Source: Spirosoma sordidisoli (lineage in GTDB: Bacteria > Bacteroidota > Bacteroidia > Cytophagales > Spirosomataceae). From it: a stretch of DNA of 64,000 nucleotides. The DNA lies in the NCBI RefSeq assembly GCF_004138325.1, contig NZ_SBLB01000007.1, forward strand, positions 153,947 to 217,946, in the 5' to 3' direction. The position numbers and the translations under genes were made by a program. Below the pieces are notes generated by a model, which was given only the letters and a program-made list of their open reading frames with translations, was not told the origin of the DNA and searched no databases. The first letter of the stretch is position 1, and every line of letters starts with the position of its first letter. Of this stretch, positions 27,890 to 37,610 are shown piece after piece.

Positions 27890-28570
27890 ATGACAAGTAT
27901 ACAGGATCGGCTGAAGCAGGTATTTGATTCGCTGGGGATAACCATCTATCAGATTGCCAAGGAGTTGGGCGAGAACCCGTCCAAATTCTATAACATTCTG
28001 AACGGACGGGCTAAACCCTCGTACGATACCATCATGAGTTTGCTGGCCTGTTACCCGCAAATCAGCGCCGACTATCTGATTCGGGGTATTTTGCCTGTAC
28101 TGAATACCCCCGAGGCTAACGCCATGGTATCCGACGCTGACGAAGACACCGCCGAAATTCCGTTCGTGCCGGTGCGGTTCTACGCTACGTTCGTAGAAAG
28201 TTACGCCGACGGGATCGGCGCCACGGATACGGAAATGTTCCGGGTCAGAAAGCCGGTACTGAAGGGCCACAAAAAGGCCGTTGTGCTGGAAATTTCGGGG
28301 AATAGCATGAGCCCGCAGCTGGCCCACGGGGCTAAAGTGCTGGCCGTACCGGTGAGTGAGAGCGACTGGGAATACCAGTCGGGGGGCGTATACGCCGTTA
28401 TGTACCGCGATTATTTTGTGGTCAAGCGCATCCGCGACAACGAATTACTGACCCGCAAATACCTGACCCTTCATTCCGACAACCCGAACGGCGGCAACGT
28501 TACGGTTCCGCTGCACGACATTCGGGGCATGTGGAAAATTGTAACGATTGTAGAAGCACCTGTCGAGTAA
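27890..28570 (+). CDS. HTH (XRE-type) transcriptional regulator with S24/LexA-like peptidase domain
   Basis: The 226-residue product has an N-terminal HTH (IYQIAKELGENPSKFYNILN) and a C-terminal S24 fold. The peptidase serine is in EISGNSMSPQL and the lysine in FVVKRIRDN, about 45 residues apart as in LexA and CI. Both catalytic residues are present, so RecA-stimulated self-cleavage is plausible; I cannot point to a certain Ala-Gly cleavage site. It is divergent from the Y-family polymerase gene and probably represses both. An in-frame ATG at 27857 would add 11 residues but lies within the putative operator. Its stop is 2 nt from the end of the convergent ABC gene. Confidence 0.82.
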   Translation: MTSIQDRLKQVFDSLGITIYQIAKELGENPSKFYNILNGRAKPSYDTIMSLLACYPQISADYLIRGILPVLNTPEANAMVSDADEDTAEIPFVPVRFYATFVESYADGIGATDTEMFRVRKPVLKGHKKAVVLEISGNSMSPQLAHGAKVLAVPVSESDWEYQSGGVYAVMYRDYFVVKRIRDNELLTRKYLTLHSDNPNGGNVTVPLHDIRGMWKIVTIVEAPVE

Positions 28571-28572
28571 GG

Positions 28573-30363
28573 TCAGGCGCCTGCTACTTCTTCAGTATGC
28601 ATGGCTTCTTTCTGGTGGGCCCACATCTCGCCGAAAATAGTGCTGTGCTGACGCAGGTAAACGAACGTGCCTTCGTCTACAACCTTACCGTCGCGGAGTA
28701 TATAAATGTAGTCGAACATAGGGAGCAGATGCAGGCGATGCAGGGTCGATACGACCACTTTCTGCCGGAATTCGCTCAGCATACTATGATAGATCTGAAA
28801 TTCAGTTTTCGGATCTACGCTGCTCGTGGGCTCGTCGAGCAGGATAATATCGCTGCTGCGGGCGGCCAGTACCCCGCGGGCCAGCGCCAGCCGTTGCCGC
28901 TGACCACCCGACAGGTTTAGTCCTTTCTCCTGAATACTCGTTTCCAACCCCTGCGGCAGATGCGCAACGATGTCGGCAAAGTGGGCGGTTTTGCAAACCT
29001 GCATCACCTCATCATCGGCAAAAGGCAAGCCCAGCGTGATGTTATACCCGATGGTGTTCTCGAAGATTTCGGGCTCCTGCGGAAACAGCGTAACGGTATC
29101 GGCGATGGCGTTCAGTCCCTGAACATCCTGCCCGTCGGCCTGGACCAGCGCCCCCGGCTCCGGCGCATACAAGCCCCGCAGCAAGGTCAGCAGTGTACTC
29201 TTGCCCGATCCACTTTCGCCAATCAGCGCTACCCGTTTCCCCCGCTCGAGCCGGATACTGACCGAGCGCAGGGCCGGACCTTTACGCTGGCTGACCGACG
29301 TTGACGGGTGCGAAAAATTCAGATTCGAGAGGGTCAGCGTTTGCCAGTGGTCGGGCAGGGCATCATGCCGAATCGTATCTTCATGCTGCCGGTAGGCGTC
29401 GCCGATGCCCCGTGCCGTCTGAACGTCGGTGTTGTACTGCACAATCTGGGTGTATTGATAGGCCACGTCGTTGAATACGCTCGTAAACTGATTCACGTAG
29501 CCCAGCAGCGTAACCAGTCCGCCAATCAGAAAGACCTCGCCCGGTACGTAATGCTGGTAGACGAAACCCGCAGCCACCACCACGTAGATCAGCGCCACGA
29601 GCATACTGGCCACAAACCATTTCCATTCGTTGATTTTTACCTGCCGCATGAACGGCGGAAAAACAGCCGCCACTTTGCCCGAAAAACTCAGCTCGATCCG
29701 CTTTTCCAGCCGCAGGGTGATAACCGTCATGATATTGGACAGGTTGTCGAACAGGGTAGAGGAAGCCTCGTGTTCGCGCTCGTTGGTTTCGTCCAGCGCC
29801 CGGATGAAGGGTCGGTCGAACCGCAGGATGACGTAGACCGTCAGCGCACCCAGCGCTACGCCGATCAGCCCGAACAGGGGCGAAAAGTACAGCATGGCCC
29901 CGAACGAGAAAACGAACTTCGACAGGGCATGGAGGTAGGTGAACCCGCTCTGAAAAAACGACTTCAGCGCGTTATAGGCTTTGTTGATCCGGTTGATGGT
30001 TGCCCCGCTGTGGTGATCTTTGTGCCAGCCTACGGGCAGGTGCAGTGTCTGGTGATACAGTTCGTGCAGGAAGTTCCGGCTCAGGTTGAACGCCAGGCGC
30101 CGTTCCAGAATTCGGGCCGGGCCATGAAACGCCCATTCGAGTACTTTAAGGGCCAGAAACGCACCGGCATACCAGCCGGCAATTTCCGGCACCAGCGCGC
30201 CTTTCTGCTGAATGGCATCAACAAACCACCCGAAGAGTAACGGGTGTAAAGCGCCGACTATGTTGGCCAGTACGAACAGGACATAGACCAGTACGTACTG
30301 CTTTTTTTCCTGTCGGGCATACTGCCAGGCCGTGCGGAGCAGTGACAGGTAGGGATTCTTCAT
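28573..30363 (-). CDS. ABC exporter, fused permease and ATPase
   Basis: The 596-residue half-transporter has six membrane helices in residues 20-310, in the type IV exporter fold. An ATPase domain follows with Walker A (IGESGSGKSTLL), signature LSGGQRQRLALARG, Walker B (IILLDEPTSSVD) and the H-loop (VVSTLHRL). It would work as a dimer in the inner membrane exporting lipids, peptides or drugs. The Q-loop region (VTLFPQEPEIFENT) is normal. The substrate cannot be read from the neighbours. Confidence 0.88.
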   Translation of the reverse strand: MKNPYLSLLRTAWQYARQEKKQYVLVYVLFVLANIVGALHPLLFGWFVDAIQQKGALVPEIAGWYAGAFLALKVLEWAFHGPARILERRLAFNLSRNFLHELYHQTLHLPVGWHKDHHSGATINRINKAYNALKSFFQSGFTYLHALSKFVFSFGAMLYFSPLFGLIGVALGALTVYVILRFDRPFIRALDETNEREHEASSTLFDNLSNIMTVITLRLEKRIELSFSGKVAAVFPPFMRQVKINEWKWFVASMLVALIYVVVAAGFVYQHYVPGEVFLIGGLVTLLGYVNQFTSVFNDVAYQYTQIVQYNTDVQTARGIGDAYRQHEDTIRHDALPDHWQTLTLSNLNFSHPSTSVSQRKGPALRSVSIRLERGKRVALIGESGSGKSTLLTLLRGLYAPEPGALVQADGQDVQGLNAIADTVTLFPQEPEIFENTIGYNITLGLPFADDEVMQVCKTAHFADIVAHLPQGLETSIQEKGLNLSGGQRQRLALARGVLAARSSDIILLDEPTSSVDPKTEFQIYHSMLSEFRQKVVVSTLHRLHLLPMFDYIYILRDGKVVDEGTFVYLRQHSTIFGEMWAHQKEAMHTEEVAGA

Positions 30364-30707
30364 TAGTCAAGTTACGGTAGCGATTTCGGGTCGAAATCGT
30401 ATAGCAAAGTTGACGAAAAGGCCCGATAAATAGTTCAGGGGGGCAGGCGTAAGTTCAGCTAGATTTATAGATTTAATCTGGATTTAACTGACCAGCTTTT
30501 CCGGTCTGGTTGCGCCGGGTAACCCGGCCGGGGCTAAAATCGGGCTGGTTCCGGTTCGTGCGACTGACAAAAACAGAATGTACATTGGTTTTCCGGTTGA
30601 CTTTCAGTAATTTTGCGACCTGATTTGAAGAGGTGCCGTTTGGTTAGAACTTACCGGTGCCCTTTGGCTGTTATTGAATTACATAACTTTCTGTATAAAA
30701 CAAGCTA
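30364..30707. other. Intergenic region upstream of fusA
   Basis: This 344-nt divergent region contains a good fusA promoter (30585-30615) and a roughly 90-nt leader. I see no tRNA, small gene or long inverted repeat in the remainder. Confidence 0.5.
30585..30615 (+). promoter_or_regulatory. Promoter of fusA
   Basis: TTGG at 30585-30588, 19 nt, and TAATTTTG at 30608-30615 fit the Bacteroidota promoter pattern. The predicted start near 30622 leaves a leader of about 86 nt before the ATG. Confidence 0.55.
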
Positions 30708-32822
<2,115 letters not shown>

Positions 32823-32861
32823 TACCAGAGGTCATGTGACCTTGATTGATAGGAATACCGG

Positions 32862-32893
32862 AAAGGCGTCTGACTAGTCAGACGCCTTTTTTT
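32862..32893 (+). terminator. fusA terminator
   Basis: A perfect 28-nt palindrome (AAAGGCGTCTGACT and its complement, 32862-32889) is followed by T to 32893. It is a textbook intrinsic terminator separating fusA from rpsJ. Confidence 0.95.
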
Positions 32894-33024
32894 ATCGCGC
32901 CCGCACCCGGAACGGCCTAACCAACGCGCACCAACCGGAAACAGGCGGCTCGGCGGGCGGATAGATTGGCCGACAGAAAGGCAAAAATTTTGCAGGAACT
33001 CGCTGATTCTGTGAGCGGCCGTTT

Positions 33025-33052
33025 TTTGCCGTACAGATTTTTCGTACCTTTG
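33025..33052 (+). promoter_or_regulatory. Promoter of rpsJ
   Basis: TTTG at 33025-33028, 16 nt, and TACCTTTG at 33045-33052 match the Bacteroidota promoter pattern. The leader to the rpsJ ATG would be about 68 nt. Confidence 0.6.
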
Positions 33053-33126
33053 CACCCGCATTTAGCCACCCGACCGGAGTAAATGGTTCTTTCGGCGGGT
33101 GTTATCATCTAACGAACCACAATAGA

Positions 33127-33432
33127 ATGAGCCAGAAAATTCGCATTAAGCTGAAGTCGTTCGATCACATGCTGGTCGACAAGTCAGCCGAGAAGATCGT
33201 AAAAGCGGTCAAATCAACGGGTGCTATCGTGAGCGGGCCCATCCCCCTGCCTACCGATAAAGAAATTTATACCGTACTGCGGTCGCCCCACGTGAACAAG
33301 AAAGCGCGGGAGCAGTTCCAGCTTTGCACCTACAAACGCCTGGTCGATATCTACAGCAGCAGCGCTAAAACCGTTGATGCCCTGATGAAACTCGAACTGC
33401 CCAGTGGCGTCGACGTAGAAATCAAAGTCTAA
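33127..33432 (+). CDS. rpsJ: 30S ribosomal protein S10
   Basis: The 101-residue S10 is recognised by MSQKIRIKLKSFDHMLVD, TGAIVSGPIPLPT, LRSPHVNKKAREQF and the C-terminal LELPSGVDVEIKV. It binds 16S rRNA in the 30S head and serves as the NusE antitermination factor. Normally it heads the S10 operon before rplC. Here a terminator follows and then mutL, so rpsJ is a single-gene unit with its own promoter. Confidence 0.97.
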   Translation: MSQKIRIKLKSFDHMLVDKSAEKIVKAVKSTGAIVSGPIPLPTDKEIYTVLRSPHVNKKAREQFQLCTYKRLVDIYSSSAKTVDALMKLELPSGVDVEIKV

Positions 33433-33456
33433 CGGTAGTTGCGCATGGCTTAGCAG

Positions 33457-33500
33457 GCCGCAAGTACGAAACCAGTTCTGGTTCGGGCTTGCGGCTTTTT
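33457..33500 (+). terminator. rpsJ terminator
   Basis: GCCGCAAG (33457-33464) pairs with CTTGCGGC (33488-33495). An inner stem (ACCAG/CTGGT) extends it, and five T residues follow. It is a strong intrinsic terminator that isolates rpsJ from mutL. Confidence 0.88.
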
Positions 33501-33619
33501 GCTAATCAATTATTCTATATTTTAGTTGAATTATACGCCCGGCTAACCTGTTTCCCGTGTAGATCGTCGGTTTCCGGAACTGTATCCGGGCCGGTCTGGC
33601 CAACGTCATCTTCTTTGTC

Positions 33620-35647
33620 ATGCACAACGTCATTCAGCTACTGCCCGACTCGATTGCCAACCAGATTGCGGCTGGTGAAGTGGTGCAGCGGCCGGCCTCG
33701 GTCGTGAAAGAACTGCTGGAGAACTCGGTCGATGCTAAGGCGAAATCTATTCAGGTCATCATTCGGGAAGCTGGTCGTAACCTGATTCAGATCGTTGACG
33801 ACGGCCTGGGCATGACCGAAACCGACGCCCGCATGAGCTTCGAGCGGCACGCTACCTCCAAGATTCGCACGTCGGATGATCTGTTCCGGATTCGGACCAT
33901 GGGCTTTCGGGGCGAAGCGCTGGCGTCTATCGCAGCCGTGGCGCAGGTTGAGATGCGGACGCGCCGGGCCGACGACGAACTCGGCACGCTGATTCGTATA
34001 GAAGGCTCGGATATAAAAGCGCAGGAATCGATCTCGTGCCTGCCCGGTACAAACCTGCTCATCAAGAACCTGTTTTTCAACGTACCTGCCCGGCGTAATT
34101 TTCTGAAGTCGAACTCGGTCGAGATGCGCCACATCCTCGACGAGTTTCAGCGGGTGGCGCTGGCCAATCCGGAAGTGGCGTTCTCGCTCTTCCACAACGA
34201 TCAGGAAATCTACAACCTGCCCGCGGGGAAGCTGAGTCGGCGTATTGTCGACATGTTTGGCAAGAACTACCGCGAGCAGCTTAACTTCTGCGAAGAAAAA
34301 ACACCCTACGTCACCGTACACGGGTATATCGGAAAACCGGAGTCGGCCAAGAAGGCGCGTAACGAGCAGTTTTTCTTTGTCAACAACCGCTACATCAAGC
34401 ACAACTACCTGCACCACGCGGTAGTGGGGGCGTATGAGGGAACCCTGCCCGAGGGAAGCCATCCGTTTTATGTCCTGTTTATCGAGATCGACCCGTCGCA
34501 TATCGATATTAACATCCACCCGACTAAAACCGAAATCAAGTTCGACGACGAGCGGTCGGTTTATGCCATCATGATGGCGGCCGTTCGGAAAGCGGTCGGG
34601 TTGTATAACCTGTCGCCCTCGCTCGACTTCGATTCGGACGTTAACTTTCTGTCGGGCGCCCGTCCGGGCAGCGCCCCGGCCGGGCCAGCCAGCAAAACCC
34701 CCGACAGCGGTTCACTGCCCAAACCGATTACCCCGTCCTGGGCAACCGACAAGGCGGCTTCCCGGCCTGCTTCGTCCCCGGCTACCGAACGCCCTTCGCT
34801 CCGCAACGAATCGCTCGACCGGGCGGCTGGCAGTAGCTTCGACATGCCCCGCAGCTCGGCCAGTACCCGCTCGTCGGTCAATAACTGGCAGGCGCTGTAC
34901 GAAGGCGTTGCGGGCGCCGACACGCCCGCCCGTACCGAATCGACACCCGAACCCACCGGCGACTGGCTGGGCCCTGCCCAGACACCACCGCCACTGGCCG
35001 AGCAGCCCGTTACGCTGAGTAGCCGCGCCAACCAGCTTCAGGTGCCCGTCGAGACCGACGAATCGGCAGTGCCGGTCGGTGTGGAGGGCGATAACATCAT
35101 GCAGCTGCAAAATCGGTATCTGCTGGCTCCGGTCAAGTCGGGCATGGTGCTGATTGATCAACGGCGCGCCTATGAGCGAATCCTGTACGACCAGTTCCAT
35201 TCGGCGCTGACCAAACGGAGCGGGTCGTCGCAGCAGCTGCTGTTTCCGAAAACCGTTACCCTATCGCCCGTTGACTGCCAGCTGGCGCTCGACCTGCGCG
35301 ACGACCTGATGAGTCTCGGCTTCGAATTTGACGAGCTGGGGCAGAACACGCTGGTGATCCGGGGCGTACCGGCCCTGACAACCGGCGAAAACGAAGAAGA
35401 ATTGTTTGCCAACCTATTGGCCCAGATCCGGGTCGATACAGGGCGGCTCAAGCTGGACCGCGTCGAGTCCATGGCCCGGTCGCTGGCCCGACGGTCGTCG
35501 CAGCGGCATGTATCACGACTCAGTGTAACCGAACGCAAAGCGCTGATAGACCAACTATTTGCGTCAACGAATCCGAGCTATACACCAACCGGCGAGCCGG
35601 TTACCGTTGTGCTGACGTTGGATAAGATTGCGGGACTTTTTCGATGA
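33620..35647 (+). CDS. mutL: DNA mismatch repair protein MutL
   Basis: The 675-residue GHKL ATPase has motif I (VVKELLENSVDAKA), motif II (DDGLGM), motif III (GFRGEALASI) and the DNA-binding/ATP lid region in residues 1-330. A Ser/Pro/Ala-rich linker (about 345-465) precedes the C-terminal dimerisation domain. It couples MutS recognition to downstream repair. The region equivalent to the endonuclease motif DQHAxxExxxxE reads DQRRAYERILYD, and the later cysteine-containing metal motifs are also absent, so endonuclease activity is doubtful. The start at 33620 gives the usual IQLLPDSIANQIAAGEVVQR N-terminus. Confidence 0.94.
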   Translation: MHNVIQLLPDSIANQIAAGEVVQRPASVVKELLENSVDAKAKSIQVIIREAGRNLIQIVDDGLGMTETDARMSFERHATSKIRTSDDLFRIRTMGFRGEALASIAAVAQVEMRTRRADDELGTLIRIEGSDIKAQESISCLPGTNLLIKNLFFNVPARRNFLKSNSVEMRHILDEFQRVALANPEVAFSLFHNDQEIYNLPAGKLSRRIVDMFGKNYREQLNFCEEKTPYVTVHGYIGKPESAKKARNEQFFFVNNRYIKHNYLHHAVVGAYEGTLPEGSHPFYVLFIEIDPSHIDINIHPTKTEIKFDDERSVYAIMMAAVRKAVGLYNLSPSLDFDSDVNFLSGARPGSAPAGPASKTPDSGSLPKPITPSWATDKAASRPASSPATERPSLRNESLDRAAGSSFDMPRSSASTRSSVNNWQALYEGVAGADTPARTESTPEPTGDWLGPAQTPPPLAEQPVTLSSRANQLQVPVETDESAVPVGVEGDNIMQLQNRYLLAPVKSGMVLIDQRRAYERILYDQFHSALTKRSGSSQQLLFPKTVTLSPVDCQLALDLRDDLMSLGFEFDELGQNTLVIRGVPALTTGENEEELFANLLAQIRVDTGRLKLDRVESMARSLARRSSQRHVSRLSVTERKALIDQLFASTNPSYTPTGEPVTVVLTLDKIAGLFR

Positions 35648-35682
35648 GAAATGGGTTACTTTGAGTAAATTGTCCCTAGAAG

Positions 35683-36462
35683 ATGTTTGCTTTTACGCCG
35701 GTTGTTCGTGCTTTACTGATTCTTAATGTCCTGGTTTTCATCGTCACGAACGATGCCATTATTAGTCAGTTTGGATTACACTCGTTCCTGTCGGATCGAT
35801 TCAATCCCATTCAGTTGCTCACGCACATGTTCCTGCATGGCGGGTTCAACCACATTTTGAGTAACATGATTGGTCTGATCGTGTTTGGACCGATGCTGGA
35901 ACGATACTGGGGGGCGCGCCGATTCACGTTTTTTTATTTTTTCTGCGGCATCGGAGCGGCTCTTTTATTTTCCGGCATAAACTACTTCGAAATTCGCGAC
36001 GTATATGAGTCGGTCCGGGACTACCGGGCCAATCCGACACCCGCGGGTTTTATTGCGTTCGTTGACACACAGGCGCAGTCGTTCTACGATCAGGCAGCCG
36101 CGTTTATCGATCGCTTCGAGCAGCAGCCGACAAACCCGCAACTGATAGACGGTAGCCTTCAGATTGTCAATCGGTTGTATCAGGAACAGGTCGACCAGCC
36201 AATGGTTGGGGCGTCGGGTGCAATATTTGGTGTAATCATGGGATTTGGGCTGTTGTTTCCGAACACTCAGCTATTTTTATTGTTTCCACCTATACCGATC
36301 AAAGCCAAATACCTCGTTATCTTTTACGGGGCTGTTGAAGTCTACTCGGGTTTGTATCGGGCACAAAGTGACAACGTAGCGCACTTCGCCCATATTGGTG
36401 GTATGCTATTTGCATTTATACTGGTGAAATACTGGGGTTCACAACGAAAAACGTTTTATTAG
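35683..36462 (+). CDS. Rhomboid-family intramembrane serine protease
   Basis: The 259-residue membrane protein has the rhomboid core. NHILSNMIGLIVFGPMLERYWG is the helix-2 region with His and Asn, GASGAIFGVIMG carries the catalytic serine, and NVAHFAHIGGMLFAF carries the catalytic histidine. An insertion of about 75 residues separates the helix around 95 from the serine helix. All catalytic residues are present. It cleaves transmembrane substrates, identity unknown. The next gene, a second rhomboid, starts at its stop codon, so the two are translationally coupled. The gene is AT-richer than its neighbours. Confidence 0.85.
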   Translation: MFAFTPVVRALLILNVLVFIVTNDAIISQFGLHSFLSDRFNPIQLLTHMFLHGGFNHILSNMIGLIVFGPMLERYWGARRFTFFYFFCGIGAALLFSGINYFEIRDVYESVRDYRANPTPAGFIAFVDTQAQSFYDQAAAFIDRFEQQPTNPQLIDGSLQIVNRLYQEQVDQPMVGASGAIFGVIMGFGLLFPNTQLFLLFPPIPIKAKYLVIFYGAVEVYSGLYRAQSDNVAHFAHIGGMLFAFILVKYWGSQRKTFY

Positions 36463-36464
36463 TG

Positions 36465-37388
36465 ATGAGCGGGTTGTTAGATGATTTTCGGAGCGAATTC
36501 AATAAGCCCAACAATACGTTGGTGCAATTGATATTGGTCAATACTGTCGTATTTCTGGTACTGCTGTTGTCGAAAGTTGGTTTGACTATGGCAGACCGGC
36601 TGCCGTTCTATTATCTGGTTCGGGAGCAGATCATGATTCCGGGTGAGATCAATGCGTTCCTGCATAAACCCTGGACGCTGTTCACCTATTTCTTCGCTCA
36701 TGACGAAATTTTCCATATCCTGTACAACATGCTCTTTTTGTACTGGTTTGGCCGGCTCATCGACGAATACCTGGGTAACCGCCGGCTGATCGGGCTATAC
36801 TTTATGGGCGGTATTGCCGGTGGTCTGCTCTACCTGCTGATGTACAACACGGTGCCTTACTTCCAGAACCAGTCCGATACGGCCCGTATGCTGGGTGCGT
36901 CGGCCGCTGCGTTCTCGGTGGCGGTAGGGGCTGCCACACTGCTGCCGAATTACACATTTCACCTGCTTTTCTTCGGTCCTGTCCGGATCAAATACATCGT
37001 CTTTTTCTTCATCATTTTGTCAGTAGCCCAGTCGGCGGGGTCCAACGCCGGTGGCAACCTGGCTCACCTCGGCGGGGCGCTGATGGGCTTCATGTACGTG
37101 AAGATGCTGCAGAACGGAACCGACCTCGGGCGACCGATTTACTGGATTGCCGATGGCTGGAGCAACCTGCTGAAGCCGAAACCAGCCGTAAAAGTGTCGT
37201 ACCGCCAGCGGAGCAACGCCAACACCCAGGCCAGCACCTACGCGGCTGCCGGCACCTCGTCGTCAACCCTGTCTACTCCCGATCAGGATGAAGTAGACAC
37301 TATCCTGGATAAGATATCGCGCTCGGGTTACGAAAGCCTGACCCGGGAAGAAAAACAAAAGCTCTTCCGGGCCAGCCAGCGAAATTAA
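36465..37388 (+). CDS. Second rhomboid-family membrane protein with soluble C-terminal tail
   Basis: The 307-residue protein has six membrane helices and then a cytoplasmic tail of about 75 residues ending DEVDTILDKISRSGYESLTREEKQKLF. This tail is known from a group of Bacteroidota rhomboids (DUF6576-type). HILYNMLFLYWFGRLI and NLAHLGGALMGFM supply the helix-2 His-Asn and catalytic His. The serine motif reads LGASAAAFSV instead of GxSG, so the serine is kept but the following glycine is alanine. A GTG at 36462 overlapping the upstream stop is an alternative start. Confidence 0.8.
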   Translation: MSGLLDDFRSEFNKPNNTLVQLILVNTVVFLVLLLSKVGLTMADRLPFYYLVREQIMIPGEINAFLHKPWTLFTYFFAHDEIFHILYNMLFLYWFGRLIDEYLGNRRLIGLYFMGGIAGGLLYLLMYNTVPYFQNQSDTARMLGASAAAFSVAVGAATLLPNYTFHLLFFGPVRIKYIVFFFIILSVAQSAGSNAGGNLAHLGGALMGFMYVKMLQNGTDLGRPIYWIADGWSNLLKPKPAVKVSYRQRSNANTQASTYAAAGTSSSTLSTPDQDEVDTILDKISRSGYESLTREEKQKLFRASQRN

Positions 37389-37568
37389 ACGACCGCTTTG
37401 TATCGGTGTTTCTCCTACCCGGGTTCTATTGCCCTTACGAATCGAAGCCTCCGTTCACTACGTATGTATGCAGACGGCCGGGCTTCGATTTTTCATAATT
37501 GGCAAATTTAGTCGTACTTTCGCACCCCCAGTGGATGAGCAAACAGCCGAAGGAAACATTGTACTTTG

Positions 37569-37576
37569 TACGTTTG
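37569..37576 (+). promoter_or_regulatory. Candidate -7 element of dxs
   Basis: TACGTTTG matches TAnnTTTG 35 nt before the chosen dxs ATG at 37611, which supports that start rather than the in-frame ATG at 37566. The -33 half is not clear. Confidence 0.4.
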
Positions 37577-37610
37577 TTGTTGTGAGACAGACGTTTTTCT
37601 GCTACCTACC

